From contig QHWK01000240.1 in NCBI GenBank assembly GCA_003223775.1, positions 1-5,157 on the forward strand: a stretch of 5,157 nucleotides of DNA, written 5' to 3'. Below, in pieces: positions 1-5,157 of this stretch (position 1 is the stretch's first letter; the number at the start of each line of letters is the position of its first letter). Position numbers and translations under genes: made by a program. The notes beneath the pieces are model-generated. The model saw only the letters and a program-made list of their open reading frames with translations. It ran no database searches and was not told the DNA's origin. This DNA comes from Acidobacteriota bacterium. Lineage in GTDB: Bacteria; Acidobacteriota; Vicinamibacteria; Vicinamibacterales; CAVVIG01.

Positions 1-79
1 TCCGCAGTTCGTCATAGACTTCCGGCAACATCTCGTCCGACGTGCCAGGGCCGCCGGCCGGGTTGGAGTCCGCAGACAT
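1..79 (-). CDS. Partial ECF-type RNA polymerase sigma factor (N-terminus only)
   Basis: This is the beginning of a minus-strand gene that runs off the left edge, leaving 26 codons. The visible protein has a Ser/Gly/Pro-rich leader and then the segment LPEVYDELR at residues 18-26. That segment matches the start of sigma region 2 in the ECF subgroup common in Acidobacteria and Planctomycetes, where it is usually written LxPLVYDELRRLA. If correct, the product directs RNA polymerase to a specific promoter set, and related genes often lie beside serine/threonine kinase genes, which cannot be seen here. The start is uncertain. The ATG at 77-79 has no clear Shine-Dalgarno sequence, and a second in-frame ATG at 29-31 (residue 17) is preceded by GGACGAG. 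The leader is shorter than in typical members, which carry a WxxGD-like helix before this motif. The call rests on about nine residues, so it is moderate. Confidence 0.5.
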   Translation of the reverse strand, partial: MSADSNPAGGPGTSDEMLPEVYDELR

Positions 80-93
80 CGGGATCGCGAATT

Positions 94-603
94 ATGACAC
101 CGGAAGCAATCGGATTGATCAAGGCCAGTCACGCGCAGGCCACCGCGACGCCGCGCCAGCTGGCAGACGGCTTCTACGAGCATCTCTTTGCCGCGGAGCC
201 CTCTTTGCGGCGACTCTTTCCACACGACCTGACGCTGCTCGAAGGACACTTCGAGGCGGCGCTGGCCCTGGTCGTGCGAAATCTGGACGAGATGAGTGCG
301 CTGCGCGAGTCGCTGCGCGATCTCGGCGCGCAGCATGTCCACTGGGGCGCGCGGCCGGAGGACTACGTGACGGCGCGCGAGGCGCTCATCGCCGCGATCG
401 GCGGTCTAGTGCCGTCCTGGGATGCCACGCTCGAGCGGCATTGGCGCGGCGCCGTCACCGCCATCATCGTCCCGATGCTGGAAGGCGCCGCGGTACATAC
501 CGCGATGGCGGCGGAGGGGCTGGCCTCGGAGCGTGTGAGTCCGTGTGATGAAGGGGTTAGCGGCCCGCCTGGGAAACGATCGCCTGCCACCCGGCGATGG
601 TGA
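94..603 (+). CDS. Single-domain globin of the flavohemoglobin/Vitreoscilla haemoglobin family
   Basis: The product is a 169-aa haem protein, probably cytoplasmic, that would bind O2 or NO. The globin fold is recognisable over residues 5-133. The A helix is around LIKASHAQA (8-16). Helix B carries FYEHLF with Tyr28 at the B10 position. Phe42 in RRLF is the CD1 phenylalanine. The proximal F8 histidine is His81 in GAQHVHWG, and Tyr91 sits ten residues later in RPEDY, the spacing found in E. coli Hmp (His85/Tyr95). Glu130 in the H helix is a candidate for the third member of the proximal triad. There is no FAD/NAD reductase domain, so an outside electron donor would be needed. By my alignment E7 is Leu49 rather than the usual Gln, but the CD region is about three residues shorter, so this is uncertain. 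Residues 134-169 form a tail beyond the globin core, rich in Arg, Gly and Pro at its end. The ATG at 94 is chosen because it places the A helix correctly; only a weak GGGATCG lies upstream. Confidence 0.88.
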   Translation: MTPEAIGLIKASHAQATATPRQLADGFYEHLFAAEPSLRRLFPHDLTLLEGHFEAALALVVRNLDEMSALRESLRDLGAQHVHWGARPEDYVTAREALIAAIGGLVPSWDATLERHWRGAVTAIIVPMLEGAAVHTAMAAEGLASERVSPCDEGVSGPPGKRSPATRRW

Positions 604-988
604 CGGCCGTCGAGCGCGCCAACCCCGTATTCTGCGGGATGAACAACTCGACCTGGCCGCGGCCGCGGCCGCCGGCCGGCGACAGTTGAACCGCGTCTCG
701 ATTCGCGGAAATCGCCGTCCACGCGGTTGTGCATCCGATCGGCCCGGCGTTGACGTCCACGAGGTACACGGCCGCCGCCGACGCCAGGATGTTGCTCGAG
801 AAAAAGAACTCGAAGCGCGTGCCTTGTGCGGGCGACGGCGTCGTCGTGAAGGACGTCATCGTCACGGTGAAGGTGCAGTCGGTCGGCCCGGTTGGCACGG
901 CTGGGGCCGACGAGCTGCCGCAACCGGCCCACGCGCCGATCACCGTCGTGCAAAGAAGGATTGCCGTCCAGGTTCGCGGGGTCAGCAT
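557..988 (-). CDS. Small BACON-like domain lipoprotein
   Basis: The product is a 143-aa exported protein. The N-terminus has Arg5, a hydrophobic stretch (7-21) and a cysteine at 23 followed by GSSS, which suggests a lipid-anchored protein with a mature length of 121 aa. The lipobox is imperfect because Trp20 occupies the -3 position where Leu is usual. The C-terminal part from Cys86 on follows the BACON-type pattern: C-TTAW-TAIS, then a GRGRGQV turn (108-113), an N-x(3)-AR segment (120-125), VTIAG, and a final VSQAG (138-142). BACON-like domains are beta-sandwiches found on exported proteins and are thought to bind carbohydrate or mucin; binding here is inference. Cys38 and Cys86 could form a disulfide. 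The ATG at 986-988 gives a normal signal peptide. A TTG at 1022-1024 would add 12 residues with no signal-peptide character. AGGA lies only 1 nt from the ATG, which is closer than usual. The 3' end overlaps the globin gene by 47 bp in convergent orientation. Confidence 0.72.
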   Translation of the reverse strand: MLTPRTWTAILLCTTVIGAWAGCGSSSAPAVPTGPTDCTFTVTMTSFTTTPSPAQGTRFEFFFSSNILASAAAVYLVDVNAGPIGCTTAWTAISANRDAVQLSPAGGRGRGQVELFIPQNTGLARSTAVTIAGWQAIVSQAGR

Positions 989-1104
989 GTCCTGAGGATC
1001 GCCCAACGGTCCCCGGTCAGGCAATGAGGGCCTGAAGACGAAGAAAAGACGCGACCGTCCGCGCCGGCATTGTAGGATCGACCTTGAATTAGAGGACTTA
1101 ACCC
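989..1104. promoter_or_regulatory. Divergent intergenic region between the lipoprotein gene and the ankyrin operon
   Basis: This 116-bp spacer must hold the upstream signals for both flanking genes, or most of them. On the minus strand TACAAT (1069-1074) matches five of six bases of a -10 box, with no convincing -35 at normal spacing. On the plus strand TAGGAT (1073-1078) is a four-of-six match overlapping it. Neither is strong, and ECF or other sigma promoters would look different. AGAGGA (1091-1096) is a good Shine-Dalgarno sequence eight bases before the ankyrin ATG at 1105. CCTGA at 991-995 and TCAGG at 1017-1021 are inverted but far apart. No gene or RNA was recognised here. Confidence 0.4.
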
Positions 1105-2661
1105 ATGAGGACGGGGTGGGTTCCGGGCTTGTTGCTCGCCGCGTTGCTCAGCGTCGCTGGCATTGACGTCGTCGCGCAGGATCCGTCGGTCGCCGACGCG
1201 GTCCAGCGCGGCGACCGGCAAGCGGTGCGCTCGCTGCTCGAGCAGCATGCGGATGTCAACGCGCCCCAGCGCGACGGCGCCACCGCGTTGCACTGGGCCG
1301 CCTACCTGGACGATGCGGAGACGACGGCGCTGCTCATCGGCGCCGGCGCGAAGGTCGATGTGTCGAACAGGTACGGCGTCACGCCGCTGGCGCTTGCCTC
1401 CACCAACGGCAACGCCGCAATCGTCGAGCAGTTGCTGAAAGGCGGCGCGGATCCGAACCGCACGATCCGCGCCGGCGAGACGCCGCTGATGCTCACCGCG
1501 CGCGCGGGCAGCGCGGATGCCGTCAATGCCCTTTTGCGTGCCGGCGCGCGGATCGACGCGAAGGAGACCTGGAATGGCCAGACGGCGCTGATGTGGGCGG
1601 CCGCCGCCGGCCACGGATCGGTCGTGCAGGCGCTGGTCGATCACAAGGCCGACATTCGCGCCCGCTCGAATGCAGGCACGACGCCGCTGTTGTTCGCGGT
1701 GCGGCGCGGCGACATGTCCGCCGTTCGCGCGCTGGTGGCCGCGGGAGCGGACGTCAACGCGAAGCGACCCGACGGCGCGACGGCGCTGCTCGTCGCGGTG
1801 ATCAACGGACACGAGGATCTCGTCGACTTCCTGCTCGAGAAAGGCGCCGATCCGAACGTCGAGGGCGGATCGACCGACCTGACGGTCCAGGGCGTGCACG
1901 CCCGGCCGATGGAGCTCAAATACCGGAAGCTGACGAACAACGAGCGCGATTCCGAGGGCGTGACGAGGGGCAACATCTTCGGCAGGCCGCTGCAGGCGGC
2001 CGTCCACGTCGCGAACTGGCACATCAGCGATCAGTTCATCGCGGTGAAGATGGATCGGCTGCGCGTCATCCGGTCGCTGCTCGACCACGGCGCGGACGTC
2101 AACGGCCGCATCAGCATGGAAGAACCGCGGTGGTCGGGCGCGCGGTATCGCCGGCATCTCGCCGGCGCGACCACGCTGCTGCTGGCGGCCAAGTCCGCCG
2201 ATGTCGAGGTGATGCACCTGCTGCTCGACTACGGCGCGGACTCGACGATCAACACCGAAGAGAACATCACGCCGCTGATGGCCGCGGCCGGGATCGCGTG
2301 GGCGTCGAACCAGGATCGCGCGTCCGAGAGCCAGGTGCTCGAAGCCGTCAAGCTGCTCGTCGAGGAGGAGGGGGCCGAGGTGAACGCGGTCAGCGATCTC
2401 GGCGAAACGGCGATGCACGCGGCGGCGTATCGCGGCGCCAACAGCGTCGTTCAGTACCTCTTCGACAAAGGCGCGAAGCTCGACGTCGTGGCGATCGACG
2501 GCCGGACGCCCTTGATCGTCGCCGACGGAGTCGAGTACGGGAATTCGTTCGCCGCCCAACCGCAGACCGCGGTGCTGCTGCGCAAGCTCGGGGCGAAGGA
2601 AATGAAGTGCCCGGCGCCGTGTGCGGCCGCGATCCCCGAAGACAAAGAGATCAAGCGATGA
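1105..2661 (+). CDS. Exported ankyrin-repeat protein
   Basis: The product is a 518-aa protein with a cleavable Sec-type signal peptide. Residues 5-20 are hydrophobic, and the VVA at 22-24 suggests cleavage before Gln25. The rest is an ankyrin solenoid. A capping unit lies at about 27-54, followed by repeats starting near 57, 90, 123, 157, 190 and 223 with typical (D/A)GxTxLxxA and GADVNA motifs. The array is then interrupted by a charged non-ankyrin segment (253-293) and a stretched repeat (294-333) with HVANWHISDQ in its middle. A second insert (336-353) is rich in Arg and aromatic residues. Repeats resume near 354, 387 (long loop), 431 and 465. The tail holds Cys502 and Cys506 in a CPAPC motif. 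Ankyrin arrays bind proteins and have no catalysis of their own, so a periplasmic scaffold or partner role is inferred. AGAGGA eight bases upstream supports the start. The stop codon overlaps the next start (ATGA), which points to translational coupling. Confidence 0.92.
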   Translation: MRTGWVPGLLLAALLSVAGIDVVAQDPSVADAVQRGDRQAVRSLLEQHADVNAPQRDGATALHWAAYLDDAETTALLIGAGAKVDVSNRYGVTPLALASTNGNAAIVEQLLKGGADPNRTIRAGETPLMLTARAGSADAVNALLRAGARIDAKETWNGQTALMWAAAAGHGSVVQALVDHKADIRARSNAGTTPLLFAVRRGDMSAVRALVAAGADVNAKRPDGATALLVAVINGHEDLVDFLLEKGADPNVEGGSTDLTVQGVHARPMELKYRKLTNNERDSEGVTRGNIFGRPLQAAVHVANWHISDQFIAVKMDRLRVIRSLLDHGADVNGRISMEEPRWSGARYRRHLAGATTLLLAAKSADVEVMHLLLDYGADSTINTEENITPLMAAAGIAWASNQDRASESQVLEAVKLLVEEEGAEVNAVSDLGETAMHAAAYRGANSVVQYLFDKGAKLDVVAIDGRTPLIVADGVEYGNSFAAQPQTAVLLRKLGAKEMKCPAPCAAAIPEDKEIKR

Positions 2662-5072
2662 GAGCCGTGCGCGTCGCGTTGATCGTCGCCGCCGGCTGCG
2701 CGATCGTTGCGGTTGCGCACAACCGCCGGGTCGCCGCCGCGTCGCAGTCGCCGCAGCCCGCCAGTCCGCAGCCTCGCGCCGTGCTGGACAAGTACTGCGT
2801 CACCTGCCACAACACGCGGCTCAAGACGGCCGGACTCGCGTTCGACGCGCTGGATCTGACCGAGACCAGCGAGCACGCCGAGGTGCTGGAGAAGATTGTT
2901 CGCAAGATTCGGACTGGGGCGATGCCGCCGGTTGGACGCCCGCGGCCCGACAAACCGCTCGCCGAACGCGTCGCGTCGTCGCTCGAGGCAGACCTCGATC
3001 GGGCCGCCGTCGAACACCCGAATCCCGGACGCCCGACGCTCCATCGCCTCAATCGCGTCGAGTATCGCAACGCGATCCGGGATCTCCTGGCGCTCGAGAT
3101 CGATCCGGCATCGCTCCTGCCCGCGGACAGTGCCGCCTACGGATTCGACAACAACGCCGACGCCCTCTCGCTGTCGCCGGTGCTGACCGAGCGCTACGTC
3201 GGAGCAGCGGCGAAAATCAGTCAGATGGCGCTGGGGCACGTGCGCGGATCGCCGTCGCCCGAAACCTTCCTCGTGCCGACGGATCGCAATCAGGGAAGCC
3301 GCTTCAGCGAAGAGCTGCCGTGGGGATCGCGCGGCGGATTGGCGATTCAGTACGACTTTCCCGCCGACGGCGAGTACCTCTTCCAGATCCGGCTGAACGA
3401 GAGCGGGGCCGACGGCGGGATCATGGGGATCACCGCGGAACCGCAGCAGCTGGACGTGGCCCTCAACCGGACGCGCGTGTGGACGACGACCGTCGGCGGG
3501 CCTGAGATGGCGAAGGAGCGCGGCGACGACCGCACGAAAAAGATTCTCGACGCGCTTCAGTTCCGCGTCCCCGTCGCCGCCGGCTCTCATCTCGTGCAGG
3601 TGTATTTCGTCCAGAGGACGTCAGCGTCGCTCGAAGATCTGTTCGACCCGTACTTGCGCCGCGATCCGTACCGCGCCGGCAACGGCGAGCCCGGCATTTC
3701 GAACGTCACGATCAGCGGACCGAACGCGTCCACTGCGGCAGCGACGCACGATTCGCCGAGCCGCCGGCGGCTGTTCGTCTGCCAGCCGGCGTCGCCGGCC
3801 GACGAGGCCTGCGCCAGAAAGATCATCGCGGCGCTTGCGCGGCGCGCGTATCGACGGCCGGTGATCGACGCGGACCTTCGGATTCCGATGGCGCGGTACA
3901 ACGAGGCGTCGAAGAAGGGCGGCCCGCTGGCGTTCGACTCGGGGCTCGAGCTCGCGCTTCGCAGCATTCTCGTCAGCCCGAACTTTCTGTTCCGATTCGA
4001 GGGCCAGCCGGAGAGCGCCGCGCCCAATACGCCGTACCGCATCACCGATCCGGAGCTCGCGTCGCGCCTGTCGTTCTTCCTGTGGAGCAGCATTCCGGAC
4101 GATTCGCTCCTGGCCGCGGCGGCAAAGAACACGCTTCACAATCCCGCCGTCCTCGAACAGCAGGTGAAGCGGATGCTCGCCGACCCGCGCTCGGAGGCAT
4201 TGGTCAGCGACTTTGCCGGCCAGTGGCTGCACATCCGCAATGTGTCTGCGTTCAGGCCGAGCCCCGAGCTGCTGTTTCACTTCGACGACAACCTGCGCGA
4301 GGCGTTCGCGCGCGAGACCTCGATGTTCGTCGAGAGCATCATTCGCGAGAACCGCAGCGTGCTCGATCTCCTGGATGCCGACTACACGTTCCTCAACGAG
4401 CGGCTGGCGCGGCACTACGGGATTCCCGGCGTGTACGGCGAACGATTCCGGCGCGTGTCGCTGCCGGCCGACAGCGTGCGTCGCGGCCTCCTGGGCCAGG
4501 GATCGATTCTGACCGACGCCTCGCGCGCGAACCGGACCTCGCCCGTCATCCGCGGGAAATGGATCCTGGAGAACATCTTCGGCACGCCGCCGCCGGCGCC
4601 GCCGGCCAACGTGCCCGAGCTGAAGGACGAGCGGAATCCGGCCAGAGTCCTGCCGATGCGCGAGCAGATGGCGCAGCATCGCGCCAATCCCGTCTGTGCG
4701 AGCTGTCACGCGCAGATGGACGAGTTGGGATTCGCGCTCGAGAATTTCGACGCGATCGGCGAGTGGCGAGACGCCGATTCTGCCGGCACGCGCATCGACG
4801 CGACGGCGAAGCTTCCCGACGGGACGACGTTCAAGGGCCCGACCGAGCTTCGTACAGTGCTGCTGTCCCACTCGGACGACTTCCTGACCACGCTCACCGA
4901 GAAGCTGCTGACCTATGCGCTTGGGCGGGGACTCGAAGCCTTCGACGCGCCGGCGATCCGCCAGATCAAGCGCGAGGCGTCGCGCTCGCACTACAGTTTT
5001 GCGTCGATCGTCCAGGGCATTGTCACGAGCACGCCGTTTCAGATGAGGATGGCGCAGGAGCGCGCGAATTGA
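2658..5072 (+). CDS. DUF1592-family dihaem protein (PSCyt1/DUF1587/DUF1595/DUF1592/DUF1588/DUF1585)
   Basis: The product is an 804-aa exported protein with the full family architecture. MRAVR and a hydrophobic stretch (6-20) act as signal peptide or anchor. A PSCyt1-like haem motif, CVTCH, lies at 47-51, with Met89 in GAMPP as possible axial ligand. DUF1587 spans about 124-190 (LNRVEYRNAIRDLL, PAD, YGFDNNADALSLSP). A beta-rich region at 200-355 resembles a carbohydrate-binding insert, but its family was not identified. DUF1595 spans about 371-448 with Cys375 and Cys385, RRAYRRP and LVSPNFLFRFE. DUF1592 spans 458-600 (ASRLSFFLWSSIPDD, FLNERLARHYGI). DUF1588 spans 607-705 with a second haem motif, CASCH (680-684), in a CxxCHxxMDELGFALENFD context. 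DUF1585 spans 714-795. No enzyme activity is firmly established for the family; electron transfer linked to polymer breakdown is a common guess. The open frame extends upstream to 1593, but the ATG at 2658 is chosen for its signal peptide and the 4-bp ATGA overlap with the ankyrin gene. No strong Shine-Dalgarno sequence precedes it, which fits coupling. Confidence 0.93.
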   Translation: MRAVRVALIVAAGCAIVAVAHNRRVAAASQSPQPASPQPRAVLDKYCVTCHNTRLKTAGLAFDALDLTETSEHAEVLEKIVRKIRTGAMPPVGRPRPDKPLAERVASSLEADLDRAAVEHPNPGRPTLHRLNRVEYRNAIRDLLALEIDPASLLPADSAAYGFDNNADALSLSPVLTERYVGAAAKISQMALGHVRGSPSPETFLVPTDRNQGSRFSEELPWGSRGGLAIQYDFPADGEYLFQIRLNESGADGGIMGITAEPQQLDVALNRTRVWTTTVGGPEMAKERGDDRTKKILDALQFRVPVAAGSHLVQVYFVQRTSASLEDLFDPYLRRDPYRAGNGEPGISNVTISGPNASTAAATHDSPSRRRLFVCQPASPADEACARKIIAALARRAYRRPVIDADLRIPMARYNEASKKGGPLAFDSGLELALRSILVSPNFLFRFEGQPESAAPNTPYRITDPELASRLSFFLWSSIPDDSLLAAAAKNTLHNPAVLEQQVKRMLADPRSEALVSDFAGQWLHIRNVSAFRPSPELLFHFDDNLREAFARETSMFVESIIRENRSVLDLLDADYTFLNERLARHYGIPGVYGERFRRVSLPADSVRRGLLGQGSILTDASRANRTSPVIRGKWILENIFGTPPPAPPANVPELKDERNPARVLPMREQMAQHRANPVCASCHAQMDELGFALENFDAIGEWRDADSAGTRIDATAKLPDGTTFKGPTELRTVLLSHSDDFLTTLTEKLLTYALGRGLEAFDAPAIRQIKREASRSHYSFASIVQGIVTSTPFQMRMAQERAN

Positions 5073-5079
5073 CGGAGGA

Positions 5080-5100
5080 GGCGCGCCGTCGCGGCGTGCC
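5080..5100 (+). other. Intercistronic RNA hairpin (9-bp stem, 3-nt loop)
   Basis: GGCGCGCCG (5080-5088) pairs with CGGCGTGCC (5092-5100) around the loop TCG. The pairing is continuous over nine positions, with one G-U pair (5083-5097). It lies in the 40-bp gap between the dihaem gene and the DUF1552 gene and ends at the base before the GGAGA Shine-Dalgarno sequence. There is no T-tract, so it is not a standard intrinsic terminator. It could protect the 3' end of the upstream message or set translation of the downstream gene; that role is inference. Confidence 0.55.
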
Positions 5101-5105
5101 GGAGA
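5101..5105 (+). promoter_or_regulatory. Shine-Dalgarno sequence of the DUF1552 gene
   Basis: GGAGA is seven bases before the ATG at 5113 and fixes that start. No other in-frame start codon was found between the preceding stop (5070-5072) and 5113. A GGAGGAG at 5074-5080 is too far away to serve. The site is flanked by the hairpin at 5080-5100 and overlaps the palindrome GAGATCTC (5102-5109). Confidence 0.6.
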
Positions 5106-5112
5106 TCTCGAC

Positions 5113-5157
5113 ATGGTGATCAGAAAGATTGCGTTGCCGCGGCGGACGTTCATTCGT
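5113..5157 (+). CDS. Partial DUF1552-family protein (N-terminus only)
   Basis: Fifteen codons are present before the right edge, reading MVIRKIALPRRTFIR. This matches the typical start of DUF1552 (HXXSHH) proteins, in which a short basic leader is followed by LxRRTFLRG and a hydrophobic segment. Arg10-Arg11 in RRTFIR resemble a twin-arginine export signal, so the protein is probably exported folded. DUF1552 genes commonly sit directly after DUF1592-family genes in Acidobacteria, Planctomycetes and Verrucomicrobia, which strengthens the call from so short a stretch. The gap to the upstream gene is 40 bp, consistent with one operon. The function of the family is not established, and the rest of the gene is outside the window. 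Confidence 0.78.
   Translation, partial: MVIRKIALPRRTFIR

Noticed and set aside
42..548. Alternative plus-strand frame over the globin gene
   Set aside because: Arg/Ala/Gly-rich with no domain, whereas the 94-603 frame encodes a clear globin.
655..682. GGCCGCGGCC-type palindromic GC tract
   Set aside because: It is explained by coding of the Gly-Arg repeat turn of the BACON-like domain on the minus strand; no sign of a regulatory site.
991..1021. Inverted repeat CCTGA/TCAGG in the divergent spacer
   Set aside because: Five-base arms 21 bases apart are likely by chance, and a further CCTGA copy at 1031-1035 breaks any clear symmetry.
982..2559. Long minus-strand open frame (525 codons) antisense to the ankyrin gene
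   Set aside because: Arg/Val/His-rich translation without recognisable domains, lying opposite a well-supported gene; typical GC-rich shadow.
1593..2657. A plus-strand open frame, continuous with the dihaem gene, that overlaps the ankyrin gene for over 1 kb
   Set aside because: Its translation there is Arg/Gly/Ala-rich with no domain. The ankyrin frame has clear repeats and a signal peptide, and the dihaem protein has its own signal peptide starting at 2658. The long open stretch is expected from high GC content.
2658..2720. Possible lipobox AAGC (Cys14) in the dihaem protein
   Set aside because: The segment before Cys14 is very short for a lipoprotein signal, and the residues after it (AIVAVA) are hydrophobic, so an ordinary signal peptide or anchor fits better.
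3621..5153. Long minus-strand open frame (510 codons) antisense to the dihaem gene
   Set aside because: Low-complexity Arg-rich translation opposite conserved DUF1592-family domains and haem motifs.

Overview
The window is GC-rich bacterial DNA, almost fully coding. It most resembles Acidobacteriota (Vicinamibacteria- or Solibacter-like), with Planctomycetota or Verrucomicrobiota as weaker alternatives. This is inferred from the gene families: a DUF1587/DUF1595/DUF1592/DUF1588/DUF1585 cytochrome-type protein followed by a DUF1552 protein, an exported ankyrin protein, a BACON-like lipoprotein, and the start of what looks like an ECF sigma factor. No rRNA, tRNA, mobile element or CRISPR array was seen, and the taxonomy cannot be proven from this window alone.

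Left part (1-1104). A truncated minus-strand gene, probably an ECF sigma factor of the acidobacterial/planctomycete type, starts 14 bp from a divergent plus-strand gene for a single-domain globin of the flavohemoglobin family. The 3' end of the globin gene overlaps by 47 bp, tail to tail, the end of a minus-strand gene for a small BACON-like lipoprotein. A 116-bp divergent spacer then separates the lipoprotein gene from the operon on the right.

Right part (1105-5157). Three plus-strand genes form a probable operon. The first encodes a 518-aa exported ankyrin-repeat protein. The second encodes an 804-aa exported protein with two CxxCH haem motifs and the full DUF1592-family domain series; its start codon overlaps the ankyrin stop codon (ATGA). 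The third is a DUF1552-family gene, of which only the first 15 codons are present, including an RR motif. A 9-bp-stem hairpin fills most of the 40-bp gap before the DUF1552 gene and abuts its Shine-Dalgarno sequence.

The three operon products all appear to be sent across the inner membrane. A reasonable inference is an extracytoplasmic assembly in which the ankyrin solenoid is a binding or scaffold partner for the dihaem protein and the DUF1552 protein. The reaction carried out by the DUF1592/DUF1552 pair is not established, and this is the least understood system in the window.
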